Positions 27,863 to 37,090 of a DNA stretch of 64,000 bases are shown here, one piece after another. A program made the position numbers and the translations under genes. The stretch is taken from the NCBI RefSeq assembly GCF_900111985.1, contig NZ_FOKI01000012.1:46371-110370 (forward strand). The letters run 5' to 3'. Each line of letters begins with the position of its first letter. The stretch's first letter is position 1. The notes under the pieces are model-generated. The model was not told where the DNA came from, made no database searches, and was given only the letters and a program-made list of their open reading frames with translations. Origin of the DNA: Clostridium frigidicarnis (lineage in GTDB: Bacteria > Bacillota > Clostridia > Clostridiales > Clostridiaceae).

Positions 27863-29386
27863 TTAAATACCTTTTAATCTTTCTACTTCCTCATCTATAA
27901 CTTTTTTGTCAATTCTATCAAATAATATTTTAGTTTCAGGTATAGAGAAACTTTCATTTACATACTGCTCTTGCCACTTGTTGTTTAAACATAACCACTT
28001 TTGAATCTTCTCTGAGGAAAATGGTAAAAATGGATTTAATAAAATTGATAGATTTGCAATTATTTGAACACAATTATACAGTGTATTGCTACATTTCTTT
28101 ATATCTGTATTTCTTGTTTCCCAAGGTTTTTCTTTATCAAAATATTTATTTGAACCTCTTATAAATTCAAATATTTCATCTAAACCATCCTTAAATAATC
28201 CCTCTTCAATCTTTTCTCCAACAGTTTTATACAAAGTATTTATTGACACCTTAATTTCTTCATCTAACTTACCATTTGGTACTTTACCATTAAAATATTT
28301 ACTTATAAAAACAAGACTTCTATTTACTAAATTGCCATAGGCACCAAGCAATTCACTATTATGACTATTTACATATTCACGCCATGAAAAATCAGTATAC
28401 CTTTTTTCAGGTCCATTTGTAATGAGAAAATATCTTATAGAATCGGGATTATATCTATTAACCATATCCTTAACCCATATTGCCCAGTTCTTACTTGTGG
28501 ATATTTTTCTGCCCTCTAGTGTTAAATATTCACTTGATATAATTTCATCTGGTAAATTCCAATTATTACCATTTACAAGTAAAAGTGATGGAAGTATAAT
28601 TGTATGAAATGGTATATTATCTTTCCCATGTACATAATAATGCTTTGCGCCTTCTCCCCATAAATCATTAAAATCTTCACTTCTTTCTTCTGATAAAACC
28701 TTACTCATTGAAAGATACCCCAAAACATTTTCAGCCCATATATATATTTTTTTATTTTCATAGCCTTTTTTAGGAACATCAATACCCCAATTTAAATCAC
28801 GGGTTACTGCTCTATCCTGAAGACCCTCTTTAATATACCTATTTGAAAAGTTAATTGCATTTTTTCTCCAATTAATATGTGAATTAACAAACTCTGAAAG
28901 TTTTTTTCCAATTTTGATATTGCAATATATAAATGCTTACTTTCCTTAAATATTGGTGTATTTCCACAAACTGAACATATAGGATTTTCTAAAATTTCAG
29001 GTTCAAGTACCTTTCCACAGGCATCACATTGATCTCCCCTTGCATCTTCACCGCATTTTGGACATTTTCCAAGCACAAATCTATCTGCAAAGAAACTATT
29101 ACATTTTTCACAATATGCTTCTGGTGCACTTTTCTCAAAAATATATTTACTTTTATATAATTCCTTATGAAACTCTATTACAAAATTCTTGTGGACTTTT
29201 TTCTTCCTGTTTTGCTCTTATGGCAACAGGTGTTCCATTGCAATCACTTCCTGATACATAGTAAACACTATCACCTTTTGCCCTATAATATCTTGCCAAT
29301 ACATCACCTGGTAATAATGCTGCAATATGTCCTATATGCAAAGATCCATTTGCATAAGGCCAAGCTCCTCCAATTAATATCTTCAT
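27863..29386 (-). pseudogene. metG: Methionyl-tRNA synthetase, decayed by deletion and frameshift
   Basis: Three pieces in different frames make up one methionyl-tRNA synthetase. It starts at 29386 ([20 protein letters not shown], with the HIGH motif) and stops after PQEFCNRVS at 29165. The next frame enters at [20 protein letters not shown]; comparison with E. coli MetRS shows about 30 residues missing here, so a ~100-bp deletion shifted the frame. Zinc-binding knuckles (CEKC, CPKCG, CDACG) follow. A second shift occurs in a seven-A run near 28911, where one more A restores EKKLSEFVNSHINWRKNAIN. The rest is intact through the KMSKS variant KISTSKN and ends without the C-terminal tRNA-binding domain. 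A methionine T-box precedes it, so a functional metG must exist elsewhere. Confidence 0.92.
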
Positions 29387-29439
29387 AACTTCTTCCCTCA
29401 TTTCTATATTTTTATTTTAAAAACTCTAATTTGAACATG

Positions 29440-29720
29440 AAAAAAGCTCTCACCCCCGAAAAATTTCTTTTTCAGGGACGAGAGCAACGCTTCGTGTTAC
29501 CACCCTAAGTTTATCTATACTTCACAATAATAGACCTCATCTGCTACGAGCAAAAATTTTTACTGATAGCATATCACTATAACGGGTGAACCCGTCGCAG
29601 CCTAAACTTAATGTTTTCGGTGCACAGCTCCAAGACCATATTCAGCAATTTTTGAATTTGCCCTTTCTCATCAAACAGGGTTCTCTGTAAAACCATAGAT
29701 TACTTACTCTTCTTTTCACA
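29440..29720 (-). promoter_or_regulatory. Methionine-specific T-box leader of metG
   Basis: Transcribed on the minus strand upstream of metG. Elements in order: Stem I beginning near 29715 with AGAGAACCC, a specifier loop GAATATGGTC containing AUG (Met) near 29643, the T-box GGTGGTAACACGAAGCG (29504-29488), and a terminator with arms GCTCTC (29446-29451) and GAGAGC (29480-29485) followed by TTTTTTC. The antiterminator would use the T-box pairing with tRNA-Met CCA end. The riboswitch appears complete although its gene is broken. Confidence 0.93.
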
Positions 29721-29948
29721 GCTATTTTAATATATTATCTCTATTATATCCCCTAAATTTATATTGTCAATATATTTATCAGAATTTTAAGAATGTTTTC
29801 TCGTGATTTTGAATTCTATATTTAAAATCTACAAATTCCTACATTTAATTGAAAAATAGTTAAATATGCTGTAAAATATTTCTTGCATCAAAAATATTTT
29901 TATTATGTAAAAAATTTATATATGTAATTATTTTATAGGAGGCACTTA

Positions 29949-30647
29949 ATGAGTAAAAATACAAACATATTCATATTCTTGGATAATGGCAATGGGTTTC
30001 TTGGTATTATAGTATTAATTATATTAGCTATAGCAGCTATAAAAACTGGCACGAGGTGGATATTTGACCATACTATTAGACCATGGATTTTTGTTATTAT
30101 CAAAGGATATTTTAAATTATTTCTATGTCCTTTACTATTTTTTGTAAAACCCCAAGACTTTGCATCTGGTTTTGGTACTAAAAGTGTTTCTGAATCAGAT
30201 ATTCAATTGTTTTTTCAAAATCCCAATAATTACATAACAGAGAATAATGGCATATATTCTTATGCAAATATAATATTTGCATTAATCATGTTATTTGGAA
30301 TTTGTTTATTTTATTATAAAAATGGAATAATTAAAGGAAAAGCTAAATGGTGTGTACGCTATTTAATTACTACTGTCTTAATATCAGTACCATTATTTGC
30401 ATTTATGTTAGAAAAAGTTTCCTACTTACAAATGCATGTTAATATAGATGGACACTATACCGAAATTTACAAAGACATCCAATCTAATCTATTTAGCATA
30501 TATATTAAATTTTTTATATTTTGTATATTAATGTCCTATTTTTATAAACAAATATTATTATTCATAGGTAAAAATTTTACTGATAGAGAGAAGAAACGTT
30601 TAGACAAAATTAATTTAAGAAAACGAAAAACAAAAGAATATTATTGA
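29949..30647 (+). CDS. Membrane protein of unknown function, 232 residues
   Basis: Not recognised. Four hydrophobic segments are visible: FLGIIVLIILAIAAI (18-32), WIFVIIKGYFKLFLCPLLFF (46-65), IIFALIMLFGICLFYY (107-122) and YLITTVLISVPLFAFML (138-154), plus LFSIYIKFFIFCILMSYFY near 180-198. The C terminus is highly basic and helical (KKRLDKINLRKRKTKEYY). GGAGGCACTT precedes the ATG. Single gene with no obvious partner; convergent to nothing. Confidence 0.75.
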   Translation: MSKNTNIFIFLDNGNGFLGIIVLIILAIAAIKTGTRWIFDHTIRPWIFVIIKGYFKLFLCPLLFFVKPQDFASGFGTKSVSESDIQLFFQNPNNYITENNGIYSYANIIFALIMLFGICLFYYKNGIIKGKAKWCVRYLITTVLISVPLFAFMLEKVSYLQMHVNIDGHYTEIYKDIQSNLFSIYIKFFIFCILMSYFYKQILLFIGKNFTDREKKRLDKINLRKRKTKEYY

Positions 30648-30819
30648 TTTTGCACTAAGATTATATAATCAAAACATATATTAATAAAAACATAATTTCA
30701 ATTGAAAATTTTTATTATCATCAGTGTAATATTGTAGACATACAAAGCCTCAACATTTAAAATAGAATATATACTAGGTATTTTTTACAAAAATATGTTA
30801 ATTGAGGTGGCAATATAAT

Positions 30820-31560
30820 ATGAATAAAATAGATATAAAACCAGTTAAAAATAAGAAAGCATATTTCCAAATAATAGAGACCTTCATTCATTTAATAATT
30901 GATAATCAACTTGAATATGGAGAAAGACTATATAATGAAGCAGAATTAATGGAAATCTTAGATGTAAGTCGTCCAACCTTGCGTGAAGCCTTAAGGGTTA
31001 TGGAGTTTTTAGGAATTGTAATTGTATCTCCAAGAAAAGGAATTGTAATTAGTAATCCTAAAAACAATAACTATTATTTACCTCTAACATATATTTTAGC
31101 CTTTGAGAAAACAAGTAACACAGATCTTTTTGAACTTAGAATGTCCATAGAATTAGAAATGGTAGGACTTGCTACAGTTAGAGGAACAGATGAAGACTTT
31201 GCTGAGTTAAAAAAGGTTTCAGATGAACTAATCAATCTTCCTAGAGGAGATATCAAAAACTTTACTAGATTAGACCAATTATTTCATATGACACTTTTAA
31301 ACTGTGCTAAAAATGAATTATGCTCTAAATTAATGAATACCCTTAATGCATTAATCTATGAGCAGTTAGAGCAAATACACATGGCTTTAACAAATGAAGA
31401 TAGAAATAATACAATCGAAAAGCATCGTGCTATATATGAATCACTTATAAATAGAAATGAGGAAATGGCTAGAAAGGCAATGAGAAATCATCTTGATCAT
31501 GCTTATGGTGTTACCAAAGAATTGCCAAGCGTTTTCTATAACACTTTTGAAACAAATTAA
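30820..31560 (+). CDS. GntR/FadR-family transcriptional regulator
   Basis: A 246-residue regulator. GAGGTGG lies nine bases before the ATG at 30820, preferred over the in-frame TTG at 30802. The winged HTH shows YGERLYNEAELMEILDVSRP and TLREALRVMEFLGIVIVSPR. The C-terminal FCD ligand-binding domain has the Asp and three His pattern (LFELRMSIELEMVGLA, LDQLFHMTLLNCAKNELCSK, EKHRAIYESLINRNEEMARK, MRNHLDHAYG), typical of metal-assisted carboxylate sensing. The AEC permease lies convergent 520 bp away and may be the target (weak inference). Confidence 0.94.
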   Translation: MNKIDIKPVKNKKAYFQIIETFIHLIIDNQLEYGERLYNEAELMEILDVSRPTLREALRVMEFLGIVIVSPRKGIVISNPKNNNYYLPLTYILAFEKTSNTDLFELRMSIELEMVGLATVRGTDEDFAELKKVSDELINLPRGDIKNFTRLDQLFHMTLLNCAKNELCSKLMNTLNALIYEQLEQIHMALTNEDRNNTIEKHRAIYESLINRNEEMARKAMRNHLDHAYGVTKELPSVFYNTFETN

Positions 31561-31595
31561 ACATAAAATAAAATTCATCTAAACGAGATAATTCA

Positions 31596-31794
31596 TAAAA
31601 GTGTGTGGACATAAGCAACACAAACTAGCTGACTGCACATATCATTCTAAGTTATAAAAAATCATTGATGACTAAATTCCAATAACTCTCTACGTTCAAA
31701 CAATTGGAGTTCTTAACGTCATCAATGTTTTTTATAACAAGAATGATTAATGTTCGTCAGATAGTTTGTTAATGCTTATGCCCACGCACTTTTA
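31596..31794. repeat. 199-bp long imperfect inverted repeat (hairpin element)
   Basis: The ends read TAAAAGTG and CACTTTTA. Arms of about 88 bases (31596-31683 and 31703-31794) align over their whole length with scattered mismatches and small gaps: for example GTGGACATAAGCA pairs with TGCTTATGCCCAC, TATCATTCTAAGTTATAAAAAAT pairs against the region 31727-31750, and CATTGATGAC against GTCATCAATG. The loop is about 19 bases. No open frame lies inside. It could be a MITE (TA-flanked) or a long double-stranded RNA. Confidence 0.8.
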
Positions 31795-32083
31795 GTATAT
31801 ACCTATTAATAATAAACTTGCCACTTGTCACTTAAATAGATTAGTTTACTAACGCTTATCATTCTATTTTTATTATATAAAGTACATTGTCATCAAACTT
31901 AAAAGATATGTACCCCTAATAATTTTTGAATATCTGAAATTAAAGACTTAACATTAACTTAAAACATATCCTAATTTTTATATAAAAAATAAAGTTCCTA
32001 CAGAAGTAATAAATACATTATACATTAATCTGTAGAAACTTTATTAACTTACTTTTAGAATTTATATTTTTAAATCTTTAATC
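31795..32083. other. Intergenic region with terminator
   Basis: AT-rich sequence between the hairpin element and the AEC gene. Only the terminator at 31988-32045 is recognisable. Confidence 0.5.
31988..32045 (-). terminator. Terminator of the AEC permease gene
   Basis: AATAAAGTT-C-CTACAGA (31988-32004) pairs with TCTGTAG-A-AACTTTATT (32029-32045); on the minus strand TTTTTTATA follows. Confidence 0.85.
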
Positions 32084-33022
32084 TTATTGAAGAAGTATTT
32101 TGTATATAGGAATTATAAATAAACTCAATACTGTGCTTATAGTAATCATAATAGCAGCATATTGATAGTCTGCATCATAGGATTTAGATACTATAGCAGT
32201 ATTGGTCATTACTGGCATAGCTGCTTGAATGATAAACACACTTGCCATAAGTCCAGGTAGAGGGAAAAACTTACATAATAATACTACCAATAAAGGTGAT
32301 ATTATAAATCTACCTAATAAAACTCCCCATACATCCTTATTAAACTGTATACCCTTTAGATTTATATAATACATTGTATTACCTATAAATAACATTGATA
32401 AAGGAGTAGTTAAATTCCCCAAATATCTACAAGTATCCATTACGAACTTAGGTACAGGCACAGCTAAAAGTATTAATATTATAGCCACTATAAATCCCAT
32501 TAGAGGAGGTGAAAATATTCTTTTTATTGTATTCATTGATAAAAAGCCCTGAGTTTCTCCGCCTCCATCTTTACTTATTTCAAAAACACCTATAGTCCAA
32601 AAGAAAGTAGTATTAGCTATATAATATAATAAAACATAAGGAACACTTTCAGATCCAAACAAAGCTAAATTAACTGGCAATCCAATAAATATGGTATTAG
32701 ATACAAAGAACATAGATAAAAATGTTCCTCTTCTTTTAGGAGTAACATTAAAAACTTTTATAAAAATCTTACCTATTAAATAAGTAAGACCTATAGAAAG
32801 AAATGGAACAACAAGTCCTTTTCCCATACTTAAAAGTTTTGCTCTATCAAAATCTGCCATAAGACTATTAATCATTAAAGCTGGTAGTGATACATTTATA
32901 ACAATTTTTGAAAATAGTTTAGCCCCCGCTTTATCTATCCATTCTTTTTTTGTCAAAATGTATCCAATAGCTATCATTATAATAATACTAAATATACTGC
33001 CAAAAGCAGTTAAAAGTTCCAT
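32084..33022 (-). CDS. AEC (auxin efflux carrier) family transporter
   Basis: A 312-residue membrane protein with ten predicted helices in two five-helix halves. Typical features are AIGYILTKKEWIDKAGAKLF and KIVINVSLPALMINSL at the N terminus, SNTIFIGLPVNLALFG in the first half, and MPVMTNTAIVSKSYDADYQY-AAIMITIST in the last helices. Family members move malate, malonate or other carboxylates, or amino acids. AAGGGGGAT precedes the ATG. Monocistronic. The convergent GntR/FCD regulator could control it. Confidence 0.93.
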   Translation of the reverse strand: MELLTAFGSIFSIIIMIAIGYILTKKEWIDKAGAKLFSKIVINVSLPALMINSLMADFDRAKLLSMGKGLVVPFLSIGLTYLIGKIFIKVFNVTPKRRGTFLSMFFVSNTIFIGLPVNLALFGSESVPYVLLYYIANTTFFWTIGVFEISKDGGGETQGFLSMNTIKRIFSPPLMGFIVAIILILLAVPVPKFVMDTCRYLGNLTTPLSMLFIGNTMYYINLKGIQFNKDVWGVLLGRFIISPLLVVLLCKFFPLPGLMASVFIIQAAMPVMTNTAIVSKSYDADYQYAAIMITISTVLSLFIIPIYKILLQ

Positions 33023-33125
33023 AAAAAATCCCCCTTAATAATGTACTTGTAAGTTAATCTCCCCAATTTATCAGATACACCTCTTCATTATGTATACCAT
33101 ACACAACTCAATAATTTAAAAGTTA

Positions 33126-33180
33126 GGAACCTGAAAGAAAATAGACTAGCATACTAACTTGTTATTTTTTTGAATGTGCC
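33126..33180. repeat. GGCACAT interspersed repeat, copy 1
   Basis: A 55-bp copy. Left end GGAACCTGAAAGAAAATAGA is slightly degenerate; right end TTATTTTTTTGAATGTGCC is intact. The core ACTAGCATACTAACTTG is identical to the copy at 39055. Confidence 0.85.
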
Positions 33181-33316
33181 TTATATATAATTTAATAAAA
33201 ATTCCTTACATAAGCTTTTCTTATGCCCAGATAAATAACCTAGTACACTTACAAATTATTATTTTTGCTTTCCATACAATCTGAGCATAAGAATCACTTA
33301 ATTTAATCATAATAAA

Positions 33317-33679
33317 TTATTTCCTATCCACAACTTTTGTAGCGATAATATCTGATCCAAGACCTAATATATTTTCAATAAGAACTTGGTCAACCTTTAT
33401 AGGTGCATTAACTTCCTTGTTTTTAATTTCTTTCATAACATCAAATATTTTTTCTTTAGGTATTGCCTTTGTTGTTCTTACACTAACAAGTGCTTCTTCC
33501 CCATCATTTACTTTAATTAATGATGCAATTGTTCTTTTAGGATCCGTTATTTCTTGGGACACATATGCTTTTCCTCTTTTACATAAAGCTCCACTTACCT
33601 CTTTTATATCTTTTCCTTCTAATTCTACACATAATTCACATCCGTTAGGACAAATTATACATGTCATTTCTTTTTTCAT
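33317..33679 (-). CDS. DUF1667 protein, probable Fe-S partner of the GlpA-like oxidoreductases
   Basis: A 120-residue soluble protein with a Cys-rich N terminus (CIICPNGCELCVELEG and ALCKRGKAYV), then VRTTKAIPKEKIFDVMKEIK and IDV-type C terminus VLIENILGLGSDIIATK. DUF1667 genes regularly follow an FAD oxidoreductase pair related to glpA/glpB. Its ATG overlaps the stop of the upstream gene as TAATG, indicating translational coupling. It is the last gene of the three-gene operon, probably a redox subunit. Confidence 0.9.
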   Translation of the reverse strand: MKKEMTCIICPNGCELCVELEGKDIKEVSGALCKRGKAYVSQEITDPKRTIASLIKVNDGEEALVSVRTTKAIPKEKIFDVMKEIKNKEVNAPIKVDQVLIENILGLGSDIIATKVVDRK

Positions 33680-34917
33680 TAAACTGCCACCACCTTAATA
33701 TCTTCTTTACCACTAATATCCTCTTTTTTTAAAGTTATGTGTATCATCTCTGCTGGATTTAATTTTTTAAGATTCTTTACCTTAATAACTTTTTCCCCTT
33801 GTCTAATTTCTATTGCTCCATCTCTTGAAGGTCTACTTACTCTTAAAGAGATCTCTACATCATTTTCTCCACTTATTCTTTGTGGAACTACATTATTAAT
33901 AGTTTTATCTGGTTTTATTGAGATGTTACTTTCTTTTTCTTTTTCTTCTCTTATATATCTTGCTGCTGATTCAGCTAATTTTTCTCCTTCATTAGATACA
34001 AAGTCAACTAAATCATGTACATGAAGAACATTTCCTGCAGCATAAATTCCCTCAACACTTGTTTGTAAATTTTCATCTACAACTGGGCCCTTTGTTCTTT
34101 CATCAAGCTCTACTCCTGCTTTAAGAGATAATTCGTTTTCTGGAATAAGCCCAACAGATAATATTAATGTATCACATTTATACTCTTTCTCTGTTCCTTT
34201 AATAGTTTGTCCATTTTCATCTACTTTACCTACGGTTACTGCTTTTAATCTTTCTTTTCCTTTTATATTAGTTACTGTATGACTTAAGTATAAAGGAATG
34301 TTATAATCGTTTAAACACTGCTGAATATTTCTAGGAAGTCCACTAGGGTACGGTAATTTTTCTATTACTGCGAGCACATTTGCTCCCTCTAAAGTAAGTC
34401 TTCTTGCCATTATAAGTCCTATATCTCCAGAACCTAGTATTACAACTGTTTTTCCCACCATAATATTTTTTAAATTCATGTAACTTTGTGCTACACCTGC
34501 TGTAAATACACCTGCTGGTCTTGTTCCAGGTATACTAATTGCTCCTCTTGTTCTTTCTCTGCAACCCATTGTTAAAACAACTACCTTAGCTTTATATTTT
34601 TTTAATCCATCTCTTGTAGCTGCTACAACTTCCTTATTATTTTTAAGATTTATTACAGTAGCTCCTGTTTCTATTTCAATATTTGCTTTTTCTACCTGTT
34701 CTACAAATCTATTTGCATACTCAGGTCCGCTAAGTGCTTCATTAAATCTTACTAGTCCAAAACCATCATGAATACATTGTCTTAAGATTCCACCTGGTTT
34801 TTTCTCTCTTTCTAATATTAAAATCTCTTCTACACCTTTTTCTTTTAGTTTTAAAGCTGCTGCAAGTCCAGCTGGTCCTCCTCCAATAATAACTGCATCT
34901 TTTAATATTACTTCCAT
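33679..34917 (-). CDS. FAD/NAD(P)-dependent pyridine nucleotide-disulphide-type oxidoreductase
   Basis: A 412-residue flavoprotein. The FAD-binding Rossmann motif is VIIGGGPAGLAAALKLKEKG at the N terminus, a second nucleotide-binding motif VVILGSGDIGLIMARRLTLE lies near residue 160, and the FAD-contact GPVVDENLQTSVEGIYAAGN near 280. CIHDGFG and MGCRERTRGAISIPGTRPAG are typical of the GlpB/opine-oxidase-alpha-like subgroup. It is sandwiched between the GlpA-like subunit and the DUF1667 protein with one-base overlaps on both sides. Confidence 0.92.
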   Translation of the reverse strand: MEVILKDAVIIGGGPAGLAAALKLKEKGVEEILILEREKKPGGILRQCIHDGFGLVRFNEALSGPEYANRFVEQVEKANIEIETGATVINLKNNKEVVAATRDGLKKYKAKVVVLTMGCRERTRGAISIPGTRPAGVFTAGVAQSYMNLKNIMVGKTVVILGSGDIGLIMARRLTLEGANVLAVIEKLPYPSGLPRNIQQCLNDYNIPLYLSHTVTNIKGKERLKAVTVGKVDENGQTIKGTEKEYKCDTLILSVGLIPENELSLKAGVELDERTKGPVVDENLQTSVEGIYAAGNVLHVHDLVDFVSNEGEKLAESAARYIREEKEKESNISIKPDKTINNVVPQRISGENDVEISLRVSRPSRDGAIEIRQGEKVIKVKNLKKLNPAEMIHITLKKEDISGKEDIKVVAV

Positions 34918-36380
34918 TATCTCACCTTCCTTAAAAACATTTTCCCATTTTCTCTTGCATAAGTTACTTCATTTACTTTTTTGTTTTTCTCCTTCATAAT
35001 GATTTCTGCAATTCTAGTTTGGCAATATCCCCCTTGGCATCTTCCCATCATAGATCTTGTTCTATATTTAATACCTGTTACTGTATCTACTCCTAATGGA
35101 TTATTTATTGCTTCCATGATTTCTCCCTTAGTAATAGTTTCACATCTACAGATAACTTCTCCATAATCAGGATTTTCTTTTATAAGTTCAGCTTGTTTTT
35201 CTTCACATTGCTCTTCAAACTTTAGTATTCCTTTCCTTCTAGGATTAAAGTTTTCTTTTTCTTTTAAAGTCTCTTTATTTTTAATTTTTTCTACTACATA
35301 TTCTGCAATTGGAACTGCTGAAGTTAATCCTGGTGATTCAATTCCTACCAAGTTAATTACATTTGGTATTTCTTCTCTTTCCTCTATTACAAAATCAGCA
35401 TATCCACCCTTTTCTTTACTTACTAACTTTGGTCTAATACCTGAGAAGTTTCTAATAAAATGTTCTCTTTTTATTTGTGGCAATATTTTCTGTCCTTCTC
35501 TTACAAGCATGTCCATAACTTCCTCAGTAGCTGAATAGTTATCGTTTTCATCGATATACTGAGCACTTGGTCCAATAAATATATTTCCATGAATTGAAGG
35601 AGTAAGATGTATTCCAAGTCCCCCCTCTTTTTTATTAGGTACTGGATAAGCTGGTATTCCTAGATATTCTCCTGCTTTTTTATCTAAAATAAAGTATTCT
35701 CCTCTACATGGATATATTGTATAATCTGTAACACCTACCATTCTCGCTACTTTATCAGAATTTAATCCCGCACTATTAATTACCCATTTACTATAATAAG
35801 TTTCTTTATTTGTAGTAATTTCATAGTAACCTTCTTTTCTTTCAATATTTTTGACTTCTCTACCTAAATAGAAATCTACACCATTTTCACAAGCATTTTC
35901 TGCTAATGCAATTGTATATGTAAATGGATCTAATATTCCTGTCATTGGAGAGTATAATGCTGCTTTTCCTTGTACATTTGGTGCTAATTCTTTAATTCTT
36001 TTTTCTGATACAATTTCTAACCCTGGAACACCATTTTTATCTCCTTTTTCCTTTAATGCTTTTAATCCTTCTATATCCTCATCGGTAAAACCTGTTACCA
36101 ATTTACCTACTCTTTTGAAAGGTATGTTAAGTTCTTCTGCAATTTTATCAAATCCCAAACATCCTTGGACGCAAAACTTTGCCATAAGGGTTCCTGGTTT
36201 ATTATTAAATCCAGCGTGAAGCACACCACTATTTCTACCGCTTGTCTCACATATTACATCTTGTTCTTTCTCTAGTACACCTATTTTCATTTCATACTTT
36301 GAAAGTTCTCTTGCAATTGCACTACCAACTACTCCTGAGCCAATAACCATTACGTCATATTGTTGTTTTTCCACTTTCAT
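34917..36380 (-). CDS. GlpA-like FAD-dependent glycerol-3-phosphate dehydrogenase / oxidase
   Basis: A 487-residue enzyme starting at ATG 36380; GTG at 36383 is an alternative. N-terminal DAO domain has VIGSGVVGSAIARELSKYEM, the substrate-site region GRNSGVLHAGFNNKPGTLMA and the distal FAD motif VNLVGIESPGLTSAVPIAEY. A C-terminal BFD-type [2Fe-2S] domain carries CRCETITKGEIMEAI and GRCQGGYC. This is the composition of anaerobic glycerol-3-phosphate dehydrogenase or related 2-hydroxyacid oxidases. No glpF or glpK is adjacent, so the substrate is not certain. First gene of the operon; GAGGTG overlaps the start. Confidence 0.9.
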   Translation of the reverse strand: MKVEKQQYDVMVIGSGVVGSAIARELSKYEMKIGVLEKEQDVICETSGRNSGVLHAGFNNKPGTLMAKFCVQGCLGFDKIAEELNIPFKRVGKLVTGFTDEDIEGLKALKEKGDKNGVPGLEIVSEKRIKELAPNVQGKAALYSPMTGILDPFTYTIALAENACENGVDFYLGREVKNIERKEGYYEITTNKETYYSKWVINSAGLNSDKVARMVGVTDYTIYPCRGEYFILDKKAGEYLGIPAYPVPNKKEGGLGIHLTPSIHGNIFIGPSAQYIDENDNYSATEEVMDMLVREGQKILPQIKREHFIRNFSGIRPKLVSKEKGGYADFVIEEREEIPNVINLVGIESPGLTSAVPIAEYVVEKIKNKETLKEKENFNPRRKGILKFEEQCEEKQAELIKENPDYGEVICRCETITKGEIMEAINNPLGVDTVTGIKYRTRSMMGRCQGGYCQTRIAEIIMKEKNKKVNEVTYARENGKMFLRKVR

Positions 36381-36620
36381 CACCTCTTCTTATATTCTTT
36401 AAACTTTCTTTATTTATAATAAAGAACTTAATATGTTATTTTATAATTTAGTTTAATTAGTATACTTAATTAACTTAATATCATTTTAACTATTGAAAAA
36501 TATTTTGTCAATTTATTTTTCAGAATATTTTACTAATTGTAATTTTCATATATTATACAATTATTTATCTAATACATAGGCTATAATATACTCAAATTTT
36601 TTCTAATTTAATATCCAACG

Positions 36621-36654
36621 AAAAAATCCCTTCAAACTAAAAGTTTGAAAGGAT
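36621..36654 (-). terminator. Terminator of the 59-residue protein gene
   Basis: ATCC-C-TTCAAACT (36626-36638) and AGTTTGAA-A-GGAT (36642-36654), followed on the minus strand by TTTTTT. Confidence 0.8.
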
Positions 36655-36679
36655 ATATTTCTTGCAATTAAATAAAATT

Positions 36680-36859
36680 TTATTTTTTAGACAATAGTTT
36701 TGATGTTATTTGAATTAATGCCGCTCCTACTATTCCTATTAAAGTATAATTAAGCAAAGTATGATTTAAATTAAATAACCCAAATCCAACAGAAAATAAT
36801 ACTAAAAATATTATAAAATTTATAAATATAAATTTATATTTAATTGAATTCTCCTTCAT
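36680..36859 (-). CDS. Small membrane protein, 59 residues
   Basis: An unlisted short gene on the minus strand: ATG at 36859, TAA at 36680. The product has a basic N terminus (MKENSIKYKF), two hydrophobic segments (FIFINFIIFLVLFSVGFGLF and LLNYTLIGIVGAALIQITS) and a basic tail SKLLSKK. GGGAG lies upstream at suitable but longish distance, and a clean terminator follows, which supports a real transcription unit. Function unknown. Confidence 0.65.
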   Translation of the reverse strand: MKENSIKYKFIFINFIIFLVLFSVGFGLFNLNHTLLNYTLIGIVGAALIQITSKLLSKK

Positions 36860-37030
36860 TATTTTATATCTCCCTTCTGCAATAGTTGTTCATATAACAT
36901 CTAGGCAGCATTAAATTATATATATATATTGAAATTATACCATTTTATTCATATACATACACTATCATTCCTATGACCTTAAAACTTAAATTTCTACCAT
37001 TCATCTTTAATTCTATTTTTCAACTAAAAA

Positions 37031-37060
37031 ACTAGCTTAATATAAATATACTAAGCTAGT
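37031..37060 (-). terminator. Terminator of the chemoreceptor gene
   Basis: ACTAGCTTA (37031-37039) and TAAGCTAGT (37052-37060) with TTTTTT following on the minus strand. Confidence 0.85.
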
Positions 37061-37090
37061 TCTATATCCAAAATTATTTTACTTTAAATA

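Noticed and set aside
29165..29401. Three separate small proteins instead of one metG
   Set aside because: Each piece aligns with consecutive parts of methionyl-tRNA synthetase and together they sit behind one T-box, so a single decayed gene is the better reading.
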